DNA of 22,726 bases, from assembly GCA_024364805.1 (NCBI GenBank), contig CM044495.1, forward strand, positions 9,852,436 through 9,875,161, written 5' to 3'. Every line of letters begins with the position of its first letter. Position 1 is the first letter of the stretch. The position numbers and the translations under genes were made by a program. The notes under the pieces are model-generated. The model had not been told where the DNA came from. It did no database searches and worked only from the letters and a program-made list of their open reading frames with translations. Shown here one piece after another: positions 9,603 through 18,069 of this stretch. This DNA comes from Euprymna scolopes (taxonomy: Eukaryota > Mollusca > Cephalopoda > Sepiida > Sepiolidae).

Positions 9603-10259
9603 AGGCACGGCTAAAACGAAAGGAGGGAGTAAGTATTTTTTGACAGTCTCTCTTTAAAAATCTACCAAAAATCAGGTAATTATCCAATCAATACGATATT
9701 GTAATCTATATTATTAAGTAAGAATAAACTTTATAATGGGGTATTTTTTTCATAATCGATATTTATATATGGATTATATAATATATTTTGTCTTGAAAAC
9801 CCCCTCCCTTATTTGTGGTTACAACTATGCTTAAAATAATTAGCCGAAACTGAACAAAATATCATTATGGGGAGGATACGGATTGTAGATAAAACAGACA
9901 AAAAATACAACTGTGAACGTATCAGATTTCAAGATTTAAAATGCGAATTTTGAATATGTTTTAGTTTTCATCTTTTGTGTTTTGAAGTGTGAAATTCGTT
10001 GAATATGTGAATAATAATTATTGTCTTTCAGATTAGCCAAAAATGTTGCTTAATTTTACGAAAAAAAAATACTTCTAAATTTATAAAAAATAAATTAATA
10101 ATTTCTTTTAGTGAGACCTATATTGCTAATATACTAGCAAGTAGGAAATGCTTTGAAGAATCGATACCAAAAACGAAAATCGATAAATAACTGCACATCT
10201 TGCTAAAAATACGATAATTTGCTGTCGGCAATTTGTTGTTCGTATTTACAAACAGTTGT
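9603..10259. other. AT-rich stretch, nothing recognised
   Basis: A plus-strand frame of about 57 codons is open behind a weak acceptor at 10031. Its amino-acid content is what AT-rich DNA gives by chance. Confidence 0.5.
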
Positions 10260-10500
10260 TATTTCTCCCTTTTCCTGTCTGCTGTGACTTCCGCTTAACT
10301 TAGTTTTAAGTGTGGAGGACTTGATCTACCATACTCTCGTCCAGAAACACCTGGTTTTAATGGCCAGACAGGGTGAAGACTACCAAACGTGATGCAGGAG
10401 TTTCTCCAACACATATGACGTCTAGTATTCGTCAAATGGTCACCGATCTTGTACTGGCCAGTATAATCTTCGATTAATTTCGCGGTTTATGTAGGCAATA
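10260..10500. other. GC-richer island, unclassified
   Basis: Clearly less AT-rich than its flanks. The plus strand has an open stretch with MTSSIRQMVTDLVLASI and the minus strand another with CWRNSCITFGSLHPVWPL; neither is a family I recognise. TGGCCAG occurs at both 10361 and 10458. It looks like a fragment of an interspersed element. Confidence 0.35.
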
Positions 10501-11030
10501 GATATGCACCGATTATGAAAGAAGAATTGAACCCTTATAAAGTAAATTCTTCGCTTAATCGTCAAAACAAACGTTAAAAATGCATAGAAATTAACATGAC
10601 TAAATGAAGTTCATTTAGTCATGTAAAGGCTCTAGTTTCTTCAAAACTATCATTAGATTTTGGATGTATTTTAATTTCGCCACGAGAAATCTATAGAGTG
10701 AAAGAAAAGATGGAGTTATTTGAAATGTAGCTACTTATGTTATAATATTTTGCATATTTTCGTAGCAAATCCTAAATCTTATTTGGAAACAAAAAATAAT
10801 TGATATGGCGCGGTAAATGGTGTTTTGTTTTTGGAAAATTTAAAATTGTATTAAAAAATACAAGTTTTATATTATTCTTCTTTTCATATGAAAAATTCAA
10901 GCTTTTATCTTATTGGAAAAAAGTTGCTCAATAATAATGGATTTTAATTCGTTTAAAAAATGGTTTATTTTTTTTTTAAATATAAAACTTTCGAAATTAA
11001 AAATAAAATAAAATTAAGAAAAACAGGTAC
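10501..11030. other. AT-rich stretch, no gene
   Basis: Contains only the perfect palindrome listed separately. Confidence 0.5.
10594..10624. repeat. 31-bp perfect palindrome
   Basis: Two 15-bp arms (ACATGACTAAATGAA and its exact complement) around a single G. There is no T-run that would suggest a terminator. Confidence 0.95.
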
Positions 11031-11117
11031 CTGCGATTTGTTCAAACCAAATTTCTCGTAAATGTCCGGTATAGCTGAACCAGCAATGACAAGTACTTGT
11101 GCATCTATGTTACCGCG
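11031..11117 (-). CDS. Candidate internal coding exon of an unidentified host gene
   Basis: An 87-nt segment (29 codons, phase 0 at both ends) is bounded on the minus strand by an acceptor with a pyrimidine-rich run, AAATGTTATTTCAG, and a donor CAG/GTACCT. Only one of its three frames is open, and that frame reads like a globular protein core: QVLVIAGSAIPDIYEKFG, a hydrophobic strand followed by a Gly-Ser turn and an amphipathic helix. Codon content is markedly less AT-biased than the flanks. I do not recognise the family. Just upstream of the acceptor lies a half copy of the palindromic element PE, whose end supplies part of the pyrimidine tract. No neighbouring exon of the same gene is certain; candidates on the same strand are at 17694, 18426 and 21962. 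It could instead be a captured fragment in a repeat. Confidence 0.5.
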
Positions 11118-11122
11118 CTGAA

Positions 11123-11172
11123 ATAACATTTAGAAAGCCATTCTTAACATGGGAACGGATGGTGTTTTAATT
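11123..11172 (+). repeat. Palindromic element PE, half copy
   Basis: AGAAAGCCATTCTTAACATGG, then GAACGGATGGTGTTTTAAT, matches the right half of the complete copy at 16711-16818. It abuts the acceptor of the exon at 11031-11117. Confidence 0.6.
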
Positions 11173-11272
11173 ATGTACTTTCACCTAAAAATTTTATTTA
11201 AAAATTAGTAAAAATTGAATTTAAATTGAAAATACTTAAAAAATATATATAACAACAATTTGAACGGGTTTT

Positions 11273-11293
11273 CGAGCGTTTTATCAACGCTCG
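11273..11293. repeat. Perfect hairpin, 8-bp stem, 5-nt loop
   Basis: CGAGCGTT-TTATC-AACGCTCG. GC-rich stem in AT-rich DNA. No T-run follows it on the plus strand. Role unknown. Confidence 0.85.
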
Positions 11294-12114
11294 GCATATT
11301 CCTGTAGCGACATGAAGTCGAGCCTGAGTGAACATTTACGAAAAATCTGGTTCGTAATATGCACAAATAGCGACTTTCACTTCGTACAATGCACTAGCAT
11401 AAACTAAATTTATAGTGACATTTTACTCACCAAATGTTGTAGATACATGAACATATAACACCATATTCTATATTACGTCAATATGTTAGGTTAAAAAAAA
11501 TATCGGATATTTATTTTTTGGCGGTAAAATGTTTTGGCTACGGATGCATAAGCATTCGTTTTTTTTGTATACAGCAAATTGTATCTATGGTAGTTTATTT
11601 TATATATGTGATGTTGAAAAAATATGCAAATTAATATTAACATTTTTATGAACAAATAAATCAAATAGTGGAATATTCCATTTTTTTAAATTGTGGTCTT
11701 AATTTTGTCTTTAAGTCTTATTTCTTACTTTCTTGCTTGCTATTTAATTTTCGTATTTGGTATTTTTTAAAATTTAATTTCCTGATTAAAAAAAACAAAT
11801 AAACGAAAAGTCCTTTTTTACATTTGTACAAATTTCACAATTTATGTTAATTATTCAATGGCATTTCTATTTCAGTATTTTCTAGATATCTCACATCTAT
11901 TGTATTTCTAACTAAATTGTTTTAGTAAATACAGAGTTTTACACACCTTTTTATTTTTCTATTTTACCTTTTGTTAATTTTAGTTCACAATTTCTCAAAT
12001 GTCAAAATACATCTTTTGTATTTTGAAATTCTGACTTTTGTTTGTAATTTCGCGTTTTTTCTTAATTTTCCCTTTTTTCTATGTACAATCCTTTAACTGT
12101 TAATCATTCGTCTT

Positions 12115-12166
12115 CATAATTTCTATTTAAAATTTATAATTTCATAATTTCTATTTAAAATTTAAG
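12115..12166. repeat. 28-bp tandem duplication, AT-rich
   Basis: Two head-to-tail copies of CATAATTTCTATTTAAAATT...; the second is incomplete. Confidence 0.8.
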
Positions 12167-13039
12167 TTTATATTTTCATACTTGTTCATTTTATATTTTC
12201 TTGTCATTTTAATTTACAAAAGAAAAAGCTGCCACTTCTCATGCAATTAACTAAATCGCAAAACTGATGTCCTTTTCAATTCTAATAACTGTGCCAGAAT
12301 AAATAAATAAATAAAAAATAAAAACAATGCATGTTTTCAAAGTATATTGAGCATTTTCGATTCTTTGTCGAATAATCAGATCACACACAAATTAAAAAGC
12401 AATGAAAAATCTCTTAAAACGCTTCAATTGTTTGTTTTGACCTTTAACGACATATCCACTGCGTTCCCGGCGTTTTTTTTTCTTTTGAAATTCTATTTTT
12501 TCCAGATTTTATCATTTTTGTCACCTGAATATTTTCCGACGAAAAATACAGTGTTTGTAATGCTTATAAGTTGTTCATTGTATTTTTTTATTTTGAAAAA
12601 GAAAAATGATGACAATCGGAAAAAAAAAGAAAAAAAAAGCGGCTAAGGAAAGTCTGGTATATTTAACAATGTTTGCTTAAATGAAATAACATTATTTAAA
12701 TAAAAACATACAAATGTGAGGGTTTTCTCAGAGGTAATGTCTCCTATTTTTTAAACTAAAGTTGATAAGCTACAAAAACGGAATGATACGAACAACTTTT
12801 GTATTCTGAGATCTATTTTTCTGCATAGTCATCACAATTCTTCGTTCACTTTTGCTAGGCATTCAATGACGCATCTCTGCTTCTGGCAAGTTGTTTTCTG
12901 AGAATTTCACACCGTCAATATCTACAGCAGATGAAACTTAAGTCATTAATGCATAAGTTTAGTCATCATAATGCAATTTGCAAGCCACTTAGCAATTTGG
13001 GCGGAATAAAAAATAGGATGCACTATATTTGGAACGCCC

Positions 13040-13085
13040 CTTGTGTGTGTGTGTGCATGTAATATATATATATATATATATATAT
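13040..13085. repeat. (TG)n and (TA)n microsatellites
   Basis: About seven TG units at 13041-13055 and about 11 TA units at 13063-13085. The TA run directly borders the foldback element. Confidence 0.95.
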
Positions 13086-13281
13086 GCGTTTCATTTTTTA
13101 TTACCGTATCTTTCTGTTAAGTTACATTATTGTTTCAGCTACTTGGCCGTTTTTTTGGCCCTCTGTAGCATTCTCAGACTTTTACAGAAATGATTTCTGT
13201 AAAAGTCTGAGGATGCTACAGACGCCCGCTCCAAATAAAAAACCGACAGAAAGATACGGTAATAAAAAATAAAACGCATAT
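13082..13281. mobile_element. 200-bp foldback element FB1 (MITE-like)
   Basis: Nearly the whole element is one hairpin. The outer arms ATATGCGTTT...TTATTACCGTATCTTTCTGT pair with ACAGAAAGATACGGTAATAA...AAACGCATAT. The inner arms CTGTAGCATTCTCAGACTTT / AAAGTCTGAGGATGCTACAG close on the perfect centre ACAGAAATGATTTCTGT. The left arm has about 20 bp that the right arm lacks. It sits in a TA microsatellite, as expected for an element that inserts at TA, but a target duplication cannot be told from the TA run. No transposase inside. The open frame across it is an artefact. Confidence 0.9.
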
Positions 13282-13337
13282 CTGCTCTACAACGGTATTG
13301 AGCACTTCCTTCAGTTTTTATTAATTACCATTTCCAC

Positions 13338-13341
13338 TATA

Positions 13342-13387
<46 letters not shown>

Positions 13388-13405
13388 ATATATATATATT
13401 ATATT
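13338..13405. repeat. (TA)n microsatellite
   Basis: Two long TA runs broken by TATATTATA. Confidence 0.95.
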
Positions 13406-13435
13406 CATACACTTAAAACACACATTACCTATTCC

Positions 13436-13474
13436 GGCAGAATAAAAGAATAGGAGGCATTACTTTTGGAGCTC
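13436..13474 (+). repeat. Short dispersed motif, copy 2 of AATAGG..GCAYTA..TTTGGA
   Basis: GGCAGAATAAAAGAATAGGA, then GGCATTACTTTTGGAGC. It matches 12998-13038 (GGCGGAATAAAAAATAGGAT, then GCACTATATTTGGAACGCC) and more weakly 15053-15080. The first two lie on either side of FB1 and its microsatellites. Confidence 0.5.
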
Positions 13475-13739
13475 ATATACAATGATTTTATGCATAACAA
13501 AGTTTGGTACGAATGCAGAGCAGTTATCTAAACATTTAAATAATTTAACCAACTACTTTCGAGATTTGAGCCACGTAAGCGATTAATATTTGGAAACTAA
13601 CTCTTTCGCAAAATACAGATTTGAACCCATTTTTGGATGTTATATCAGCCACGCTGTTGCTTTTAATATTCCGTGAAATAGGCATGTTCCATTTATTCAT
13701 ATATCTTATATGATTTTATTTTTATTTTCTTAGAATCAT

Positions 13740-13870
13740 TTGAGATGAGGCTTCACAAATTGCATATTCTTTTGCGGAATATCATCCTCATCTTTATAGT
13801 TGTTATTTCATGACGTTTCGGCTAACTAGCCTCCCCTCTATATTAAATTGTTCTTCTGCTCGGTTCATAT
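13740..13870 (-). repeat. Third copy of the GCCGAAACG repeat family (as in IR1)
   Basis: Minus strand: AGGCTAGTTAGCCGAAACGT, then CATGAAATAACAAC and an A/G-rich run. It shares GCCGAAACGT..TGAAAATAAC with IR1. Here the step before GAAAC is a perfect GGCTAGTTAGCC hairpin, as helix II of a hammerhead-like fold would be. Limits are approximate. Confidence 0.4.
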
Positions 13871-15416
13871 TGGTGTGTTACTTCTAGAAAACAGTTAAAC
13901 TGCAGAAGCAACTTTTACAACATTTTCTTACGGAAAAACTAGACAGAAAATTTAGAAATTGAGCGCAATAATTATCTAATTTAAATGTAATGTTTACAAA
14001 TATTAATTATTTTCTTACGAGGACGGAAATCTTAAAAATGTAAATAAAAAATGTACACCCAGAAATGTCCACAGACATGCGTAAGGAAAGCCGAAAACGA
14101 CGCAGGCTGCTCCCACCAAAAGGGGCGAACTAAAATTTTAAAACGAGGCTGTTCTCAACGAACAAGAAGGGAGGTATTCAGTTTTCGTCATCTGTAATTA
14201 TTAGGATTCGTAAAACCTTATTTAAAATAAAATAGCGTTTAAATCGACTTTTAAGTAGGTTTCAAAGTAACTTTTATAGCCAATGGTAACATTTATTTGT
14301 TGTATATTTTTGACCACATTTTCGAATTTATGGGTATATTAAAACAAACCCCAAAAGGGCATAAGCACTAGTACGCCGTATTGTTTTGGCTTTTTTTTTT
14401 TTTCAAATATTTTCTTTAACTTTTGCAGTAAAAAAAATAAAAATGGAATTGAATTATTAAATTGTTTGGTAATTGTGACAACCGGAATACCCTGACCAAA
14501 TCACCGCTAAAAACATCGTCCGGGTCCAGCAAGCTTAAAGACCAGACCAGAAACTTGAAATAAAATGAAACGAAAATAATCTAATGTTGCTTCCATTACA
14601 AAATTTTTTGATTAAAATATTTTCTCCCGCAGACTTTTCAATAAAAGTTTTGATACAATAAATTTTTTCATTTTCAAATACTTTTCTGTTCAGAAAAAAA
14701 TTCTTGTTACTTATTTGTCGTGTTATTTGACCAAAACGAAAGTTTTAAAAATTTATTTCGTTATTTTTTTTTGTCATTTTAAGTGAATTTGGGAAGAATT
14801 ACTTTTAGTTCATTTGAATAAGATAAAGAAACTAATTCGTTCTTCCAAAATTAACAGGGTAAAATAGGTACACATGAATTCCTAAATGATCAACCATTTT
14901 AGCTCTAACCAAGCTGAACGTTGCTTAAGTTCTGTGAGCTAACGGGGACCGATATGTTGACGTGATTATGACTTCTCCAGAGACCTAAAACCTGGCAATT
15001 ATCACGTGCACAAAATTTAAAAGTAAAACAAAACTGCAAACATCGAACAGTGGAAAATAATAGGGTGCATTATTTTGCCTTAATTACAGTTGAAATGCGA
15101 TATTAGACATTTGGCAGCCATTACAGAGTTAAATATTATTCCATTACAGTTTTATGGCAGATAAACGAGGCTTTTTTTGTTGATATTCAGAAATGTTTTA
15201 CTTATTTACGATTTAGCATATTTTATGAAAGAATCATTTTTATAGCAAGAAAATCGGTTCTAGATTAGCACTTCGAAACCGGAGGTTTTAAATCAATGCA
15301 ATGGGTGTCATTTATCAACTCCGAAGTGGCATATTGCAGCTTCGATCTGCAGTTTAGCTGTTGCGTTAATGAAGCTTTATTATTTTCTTGGTATTTTTTT
15401 TTACATTAACTGCAAC
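13871..15416. other. AT-rich stretch, nothing recognised
   Basis: Slightly GC-richer patches at 14085-14165 and 14500-14560 show no frame or structure that I can assign. Confidence 0.55.
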
Positions 15417-15823
15417 TCACCGTTCACATTCGAAATGTCGATTTTTAAGTTTTCGGGTATGCTGACATCGAATATCGGTTACATTTGTGGTCGATATGTA
15501 GTTTATTAGATATGAAAATATTTGTTATCTAACGTAAAAGCTAATGTAATTCCGGATAGCCAATTTTTTCACAGAGGAAAAAATAATGACATTGTTTGGG
15601 GTGGGGTCTGTGAAAAAATATTTGCTTCGTCTGCTTCAGTTGCACGCATACGAATTACTAACTGCTCGTTTGTGAAAACAAAATGGCTGCCGGGAATTAC
15701 ATTAGCTTTTACGTTTGATATGTTTTCATATCTGGTAAACCACTTAACCCTAAAATTAACATATATTCGTTGTCAGCATACCCGAAATCATGTAGAATCG
15801 ACTTTTCCAATGTGAACGGGGAG
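15417..15823. mobile_element. About 410-bp foldback element FB2 (MITE-like)
   Basis: Two long imperfect arms, 15417-15575 and 15671-15823. Shared outer-to-inner blocks are CCGTTCACATT, GTCGATT, TTTCGGGTATGCTGACA, CGAATAT, AGATATGAAAA.AT and AACGTAAAAGCTAATGTAATT. The centre has a second pairing, TTTTTTCACAGA (15564) with TCTGTGAAAAAA (15607), so alternative hairpins are possible. The apparent 97-codon frame follows the arms and is not a gene. No transposase inside. It looks like a non-autonomous DNA transposon or foldback element; the exact ends and target duplication are not clear. Confidence 0.85.
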
Positions 15824-16143
15824 GTTTAGTACATGTAAGAATTTACCATTTTTTAAATTTTATTTTTGCTACAAACCTATATCCACAGCGACTAGGTGAA
15901 TTTTATTTTTGTTTTCTTGTCGACAATGTGAAAAAAAAAAACAAACAAAAAGAAAAAAAACAGCGAAGTCATGAACAATTTGTCGACAAGCTTTTCGGTC
16001 TCTTTTCATCTTTGACTTCAGCAATTTAAATCTTGGCGGATTTGAATGAGAATCATACCCCCCATAATTTATTTTCCTGTTCGTTTTTTTTATTTTGCAA
16101 TTTTTTCAGTGGACTATTATTGATTGGACACTAATATACCATA
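15824..16143. other. AT-rich stretch with a SalI-type inverted pair
   Basis: CTTGTCGACA (15916) and TGTCGACAAG (15981) form an inverted pair around an A-rich run. Nothing else recognised. Confidence 0.5.
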
Positions 16144-16295
16144 TTCTTTTTGGTTCTAATGCACTTACTGATCCACGCTATGTTTTTAATCGTATTTCCA
16201 AGTTTAATTAAAGTTTTACGTTTTTTTTTTATTCCATCGTAAATTAAAGTACAGAATAGGTACAAAACACCCTGCCATATTTAGAATGGCTTTTT
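16144..16295 (+). repeat. Direct repeat DR1, copy 1
   Basis: Aligns with 16513-16660: GGTTCTAATGCA, AATCGTATTTCCAAGTT, AATTAAAG.TTTA, TTATTC.AT.GTAAA, TTAAAGTACAGAATA and TATTTAGAA, in order. The unit spacing is about 367 bp. Confidence 0.8.
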
Positions 16296-16512
16296 AAATA
16301 ATACCGTTACTATTTCAGCACGGATCAATAAGTGCACTAGTAACCTTTTAAGTCAATATTTAAACATTTGAAAGCGGTACTCGCTTTTTAGTTACAACGT
16401 TCTGGTAAATAGATCTCCCATTTTGTAAACACAAAACACACGAAAAAAATCCGAAGTAAATAACAAGAAACAAGAGATTATAAAAATGACATGAACTTGT
16501 AATTTAGAAATA
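16296..16512. other. Spacer between DR1 copies
   Basis: AT-rich, nothing recognised. Confidence 0.5.
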
Positions 16513-16660
16513 TTTTTTCGGTTCTAATGCAGAGAGTGAGCCGCACTATTTTTTTAAATCGTATTTCCAAGTTCAATTAAAGGTTTATGATATGTTTTTT
16601 TTATTCAATTGTAAAGTTAAAGTACAGAATAAGTACAATTTAATATTTAGAAATATTTTT
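16513..16660 (+). repeat. Direct repeat DR1, copy 2
   Basis: Partner of 16144-16295 in the same orientation. Divergence is moderate (several substitutions and small indels), so the duplication is not recent. Confidence 0.8.
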
Positions 16661-16710
16661 TCTTAATGAAAATACAAATAAAAAATTTTGCAATTATTTT
16701 ACAAGAGTAA

Positions 16711-16818
16711 CCAACATAGTATAAACACCCCCATGTTAAGAACGGCTTTCTAAATAAACACTCCCAACCTCGAACCTTTCTTAACATGGAAAGGATGGGG
16801 GTGTTTATACTACGCTGG
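16711..16818. mobile_element. Palindromic element PE, complete 108-bp copy
   Basis: Its ends are inverted repeats: CCAACATAGTATAAACACCC at the left and the complement of CCAGCGTAGTATAAACACCC at the right, each continuing into CCCAT and then CATGTTAAGAA. The middle reads CTTTCTAAATAAACAC.CCCAACCTCG. It carries no coding capacity. Related pieces at 3974, 4449 and 11123 make this a dispersed family. It looks like a very short MITE. A target duplication was not evident. Confidence 0.85.
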
Positions 16819-17045
16819 GAACTGTCGTAAAAAAAAAAATAAATAAATAAAAAGGTGAAAAGCGAGTCTTTTTTGGGTGGGGGTGCGGAAAACCGAACAG
16901 AAAAAAATGTGGTGATGCTCTTCCTGGTCCGCCAAAAAGCAAATCTTTTTCCCCACCTACCTCTATAGTTGACGTTTTGTATATCCTTAAAGTTAATTAT
17001 TTATGTTATTCCAATTTACATTTGTTGTATTTGCTCTACTCGCAG
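16819..17045. other. A-rich then ordinary DNA before the exon candidate
   Basis: An A/AAT-run at 16829-16852. The last 30 bp form a pyrimidine-rich acceptor tract for the exon at 17046. Confidence 0.5.
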
Positions 17046-17137
17046 GAAGCCCAGAAATTAGAAGAGAGCAAGCCAGAAGACGTAGTGCATTTTGACTCTC
17101 TTAAAAATTGTCTGTGTAACCCCGTCGGCATTCGGCG
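17046..17137 (+). CDS. Candidate coding exon, weak RGS-domain likeness
   Basis: A 92-nt segment lies between an acceptor (TTGCTCTACTCGCAG) and a donor (CGGCG/GTGAGG). The frame begins in phase 0, reads 30 codons and leaves two bases. The peptide opens EAQKLEESKPEDVV, a charged helix, and ends HFDSLKNCLCNPVGIRR. That end fits the start of an RGS domain (F..LL..P.G...F), where an intron before the next Phe is common. Composition is clearly richer in G+C than the flanks. No following exon with the rest of an RGS domain was found in the window, so the identity is a suggestion only; it may equally be an unrelated protein. Confidence 0.4.
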
Positions 17138-17178
17138 GTGAGGGAATCTCATATAATTAGCAATCAACTAACTCTTCC

Positions 17179-17379
17179 TCAAAGCGTGAAAGCAGGGCCT
17201 GAGAGAGTAGATCTTCTAAAACTAATAGAAGTAATTCCACGAGGGATAAAAACGCCACCAAATGATTTCACTGGATGATCGACTAGTAGGCTATGTGTAC
17301 AGTAGTCGGCTTTCTTTACTTCATTCCCGTTTAAATATTCGGAGGAACAAACTATTAATGCATTTTTATTTCTAAACAT
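17179..17379 (-). CDS. Small unrecognised open frame
   Basis: ATG at 17379 (in CCGCCATGT), 66 codons, ending Leu-stop at 17179. Composition is closer to coding than most chance frames here (NALIVCSSEYLNGNE near the N-terminus, GGVFIPRGITSISFRR near the C-terminus). No signal peptide, membrane segment or known motif. It lies on the strand opposite the exon candidate at 17046 and might be part of an unclassified repeat. Low certainty. Confidence 0.15.
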   Translation of the reverse strand: MFRNKNALIVCSSEYLNGNEVKKADYCTHSLLVDHPVKSFGGVFIPRGITSISFRRSTLSGPAFTL

Positions 17380-17654
17380 GGCGGCGTCGAACCGAGATTC
17401 CCCCAAAATAATCCTAGTGATAATTTAACACCCGGAATTCATACACGGAGCTGAGCAGATGTCTGCAAATATTCATTTTATTGGAACGTAAAACAAAAAG
17501 ATATTTGATAACAAATAAATGACACCCTCTACAAATAAATTAATTCAATATAACTGATCACAAATATAATTTTTTCAAATATAAATACATCATTCTGTAG
17601 ATGTAATGTAATCATTTATACGCTTTCTCGCAGGAGACGTGTTTATTTTAAATG
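17380..17654. other. AT-rich stretch, nothing recognised
   Basis: No structure seen. A chance B-box-like GGTTCGACGCC on the minus strand at 17386-17396 has no A box in range. Confidence 0.5.
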
Positions 17655-17775
17655 TAGACGCCCAGAGGAAATAGATAAATGAACTCAACCTACCTTTCGG
17701 CTCTTTATCAGTTGAAGGCATACATGTTTCGACACAATGTTGTTTTTTTCCATCTTGCATTCAACGTTCTGAAAA
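17655..17775 (-). repeat. Coding-like segment S, copy A
   Basis: Minus strand. It aligns with copy B about 245 bp away: TGTCGAAA.ATGT.TGCCTTCAA, AA.AGCCGAAA, GTAG..GAGTTCATTT. In copy A an acceptor CTTCTTTTCAG and a donor AAAG/GTAGGT bound 17694-17768, where a 25-codon frame is open (NIVSKHVCLQLIKSRK at its end). A second, longer frame beyond the donor is also open (CVETCMPSTDKEPK...). Which, if either, is real cannot be told. It could be a paired exon of a tandemly duplicated gene or a fragment of a mobile element. Confidence 0.35.
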
Positions 17776-17904
17776 GAAGACATGATTGTTTTAAAACGAT
17801 TGAAATTTAAACGATTAGCGAAAAACGTTCTTTAAAATGATATATAAAGGCAAACTTATTATAACGAAACTTATTTGAAATCAAAATTGAAAATTCCGCA
17901 AAAT

Positions 17905-18010
17905 CTTTCTTCTTAACCTAATAGAAAAATGAACTCTACCTAAATTTCGGCTTTTCCCCATTTGAAGACAGACATATTTCGACAACATTTTCTTTTAACA
18001 ACTTCAAGCA
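17905..18010 (-). repeat. Coding-like segment S, copy B
   Basis: Partner of copy A, with lower similarity toward its 3' end. It lacks copy A's acceptor, and the sequence that precedes it on the minus strand is the ankyrin-like stretch. Confidence 0.4.
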
Positions 18011-18069
18011 ATCCATTGTTACCAGATATTAATGCTAAATGCAATAAAGATATAGCGCACCATTAATGG
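17942..18069 (-). pseudogene. Ankyrin-repeat-like fragment
   Basis: An open minus-strand frame of about 40 codons between two stops contains LLHLALISGNNGLLEVVKR, which follows the ankyrin helix-turn-helix consensus (LHLA...G...EVV..L). It then runs into copy B of segment S. Only one repeat is present and no start or clean splice borders are visible. Ankyrin proteins stack many such units, so this is a remnant, or one exon of a larger gene. The likeness rests on one helix pair, so chance cannot be excluded. Confidence 0.35.

Larger units (their letters stand above)
11173..12995. other. AT-rich, partly T-rich low-complexity stretch
   Basis: Holds a perfect hairpin at 11273-11293, strongly T-rich DNA at 11680-12200, a 28-bp tandem duplication at 12115-12166, an (AATA)n run at 12300-12316 and an A-run near 12620-12638. 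The 99-codon plus-strand frame at 12347-12646 is an AT-rich chance frame (Phe/Lys-rich, no domain). No gene recognised. Confidence 0.55.

Noticed and set aside
10032-10202. Plus-strand open frame of 57 codons after an acceptor-like site
   Set aside because: Lys/Ile/Asn-rich chance composition of AT-rich DNA; no donor, start or motif.
12347-12646. 99-codon plus-strand open frame
   Set aside because: Phe/Lys-rich frame from T- and A-runs with no domain or splice context; typical chance frame.
13084-13272. 62-codon plus-strand open frame
   Set aside because: Entirely inside the FB1 hairpin; the two halves are complements of each other.
13612-13690. tRNA-like B box GGGTTCAAATC on the minus strand
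   Set aside because: No convincing A box or anticodon arm at the right distance; a single 11-mer match is expected by chance.
15522-15815. 97-codon plus-strand open frame
   Set aside because: It follows the arms and loop of the foldback element FB2.
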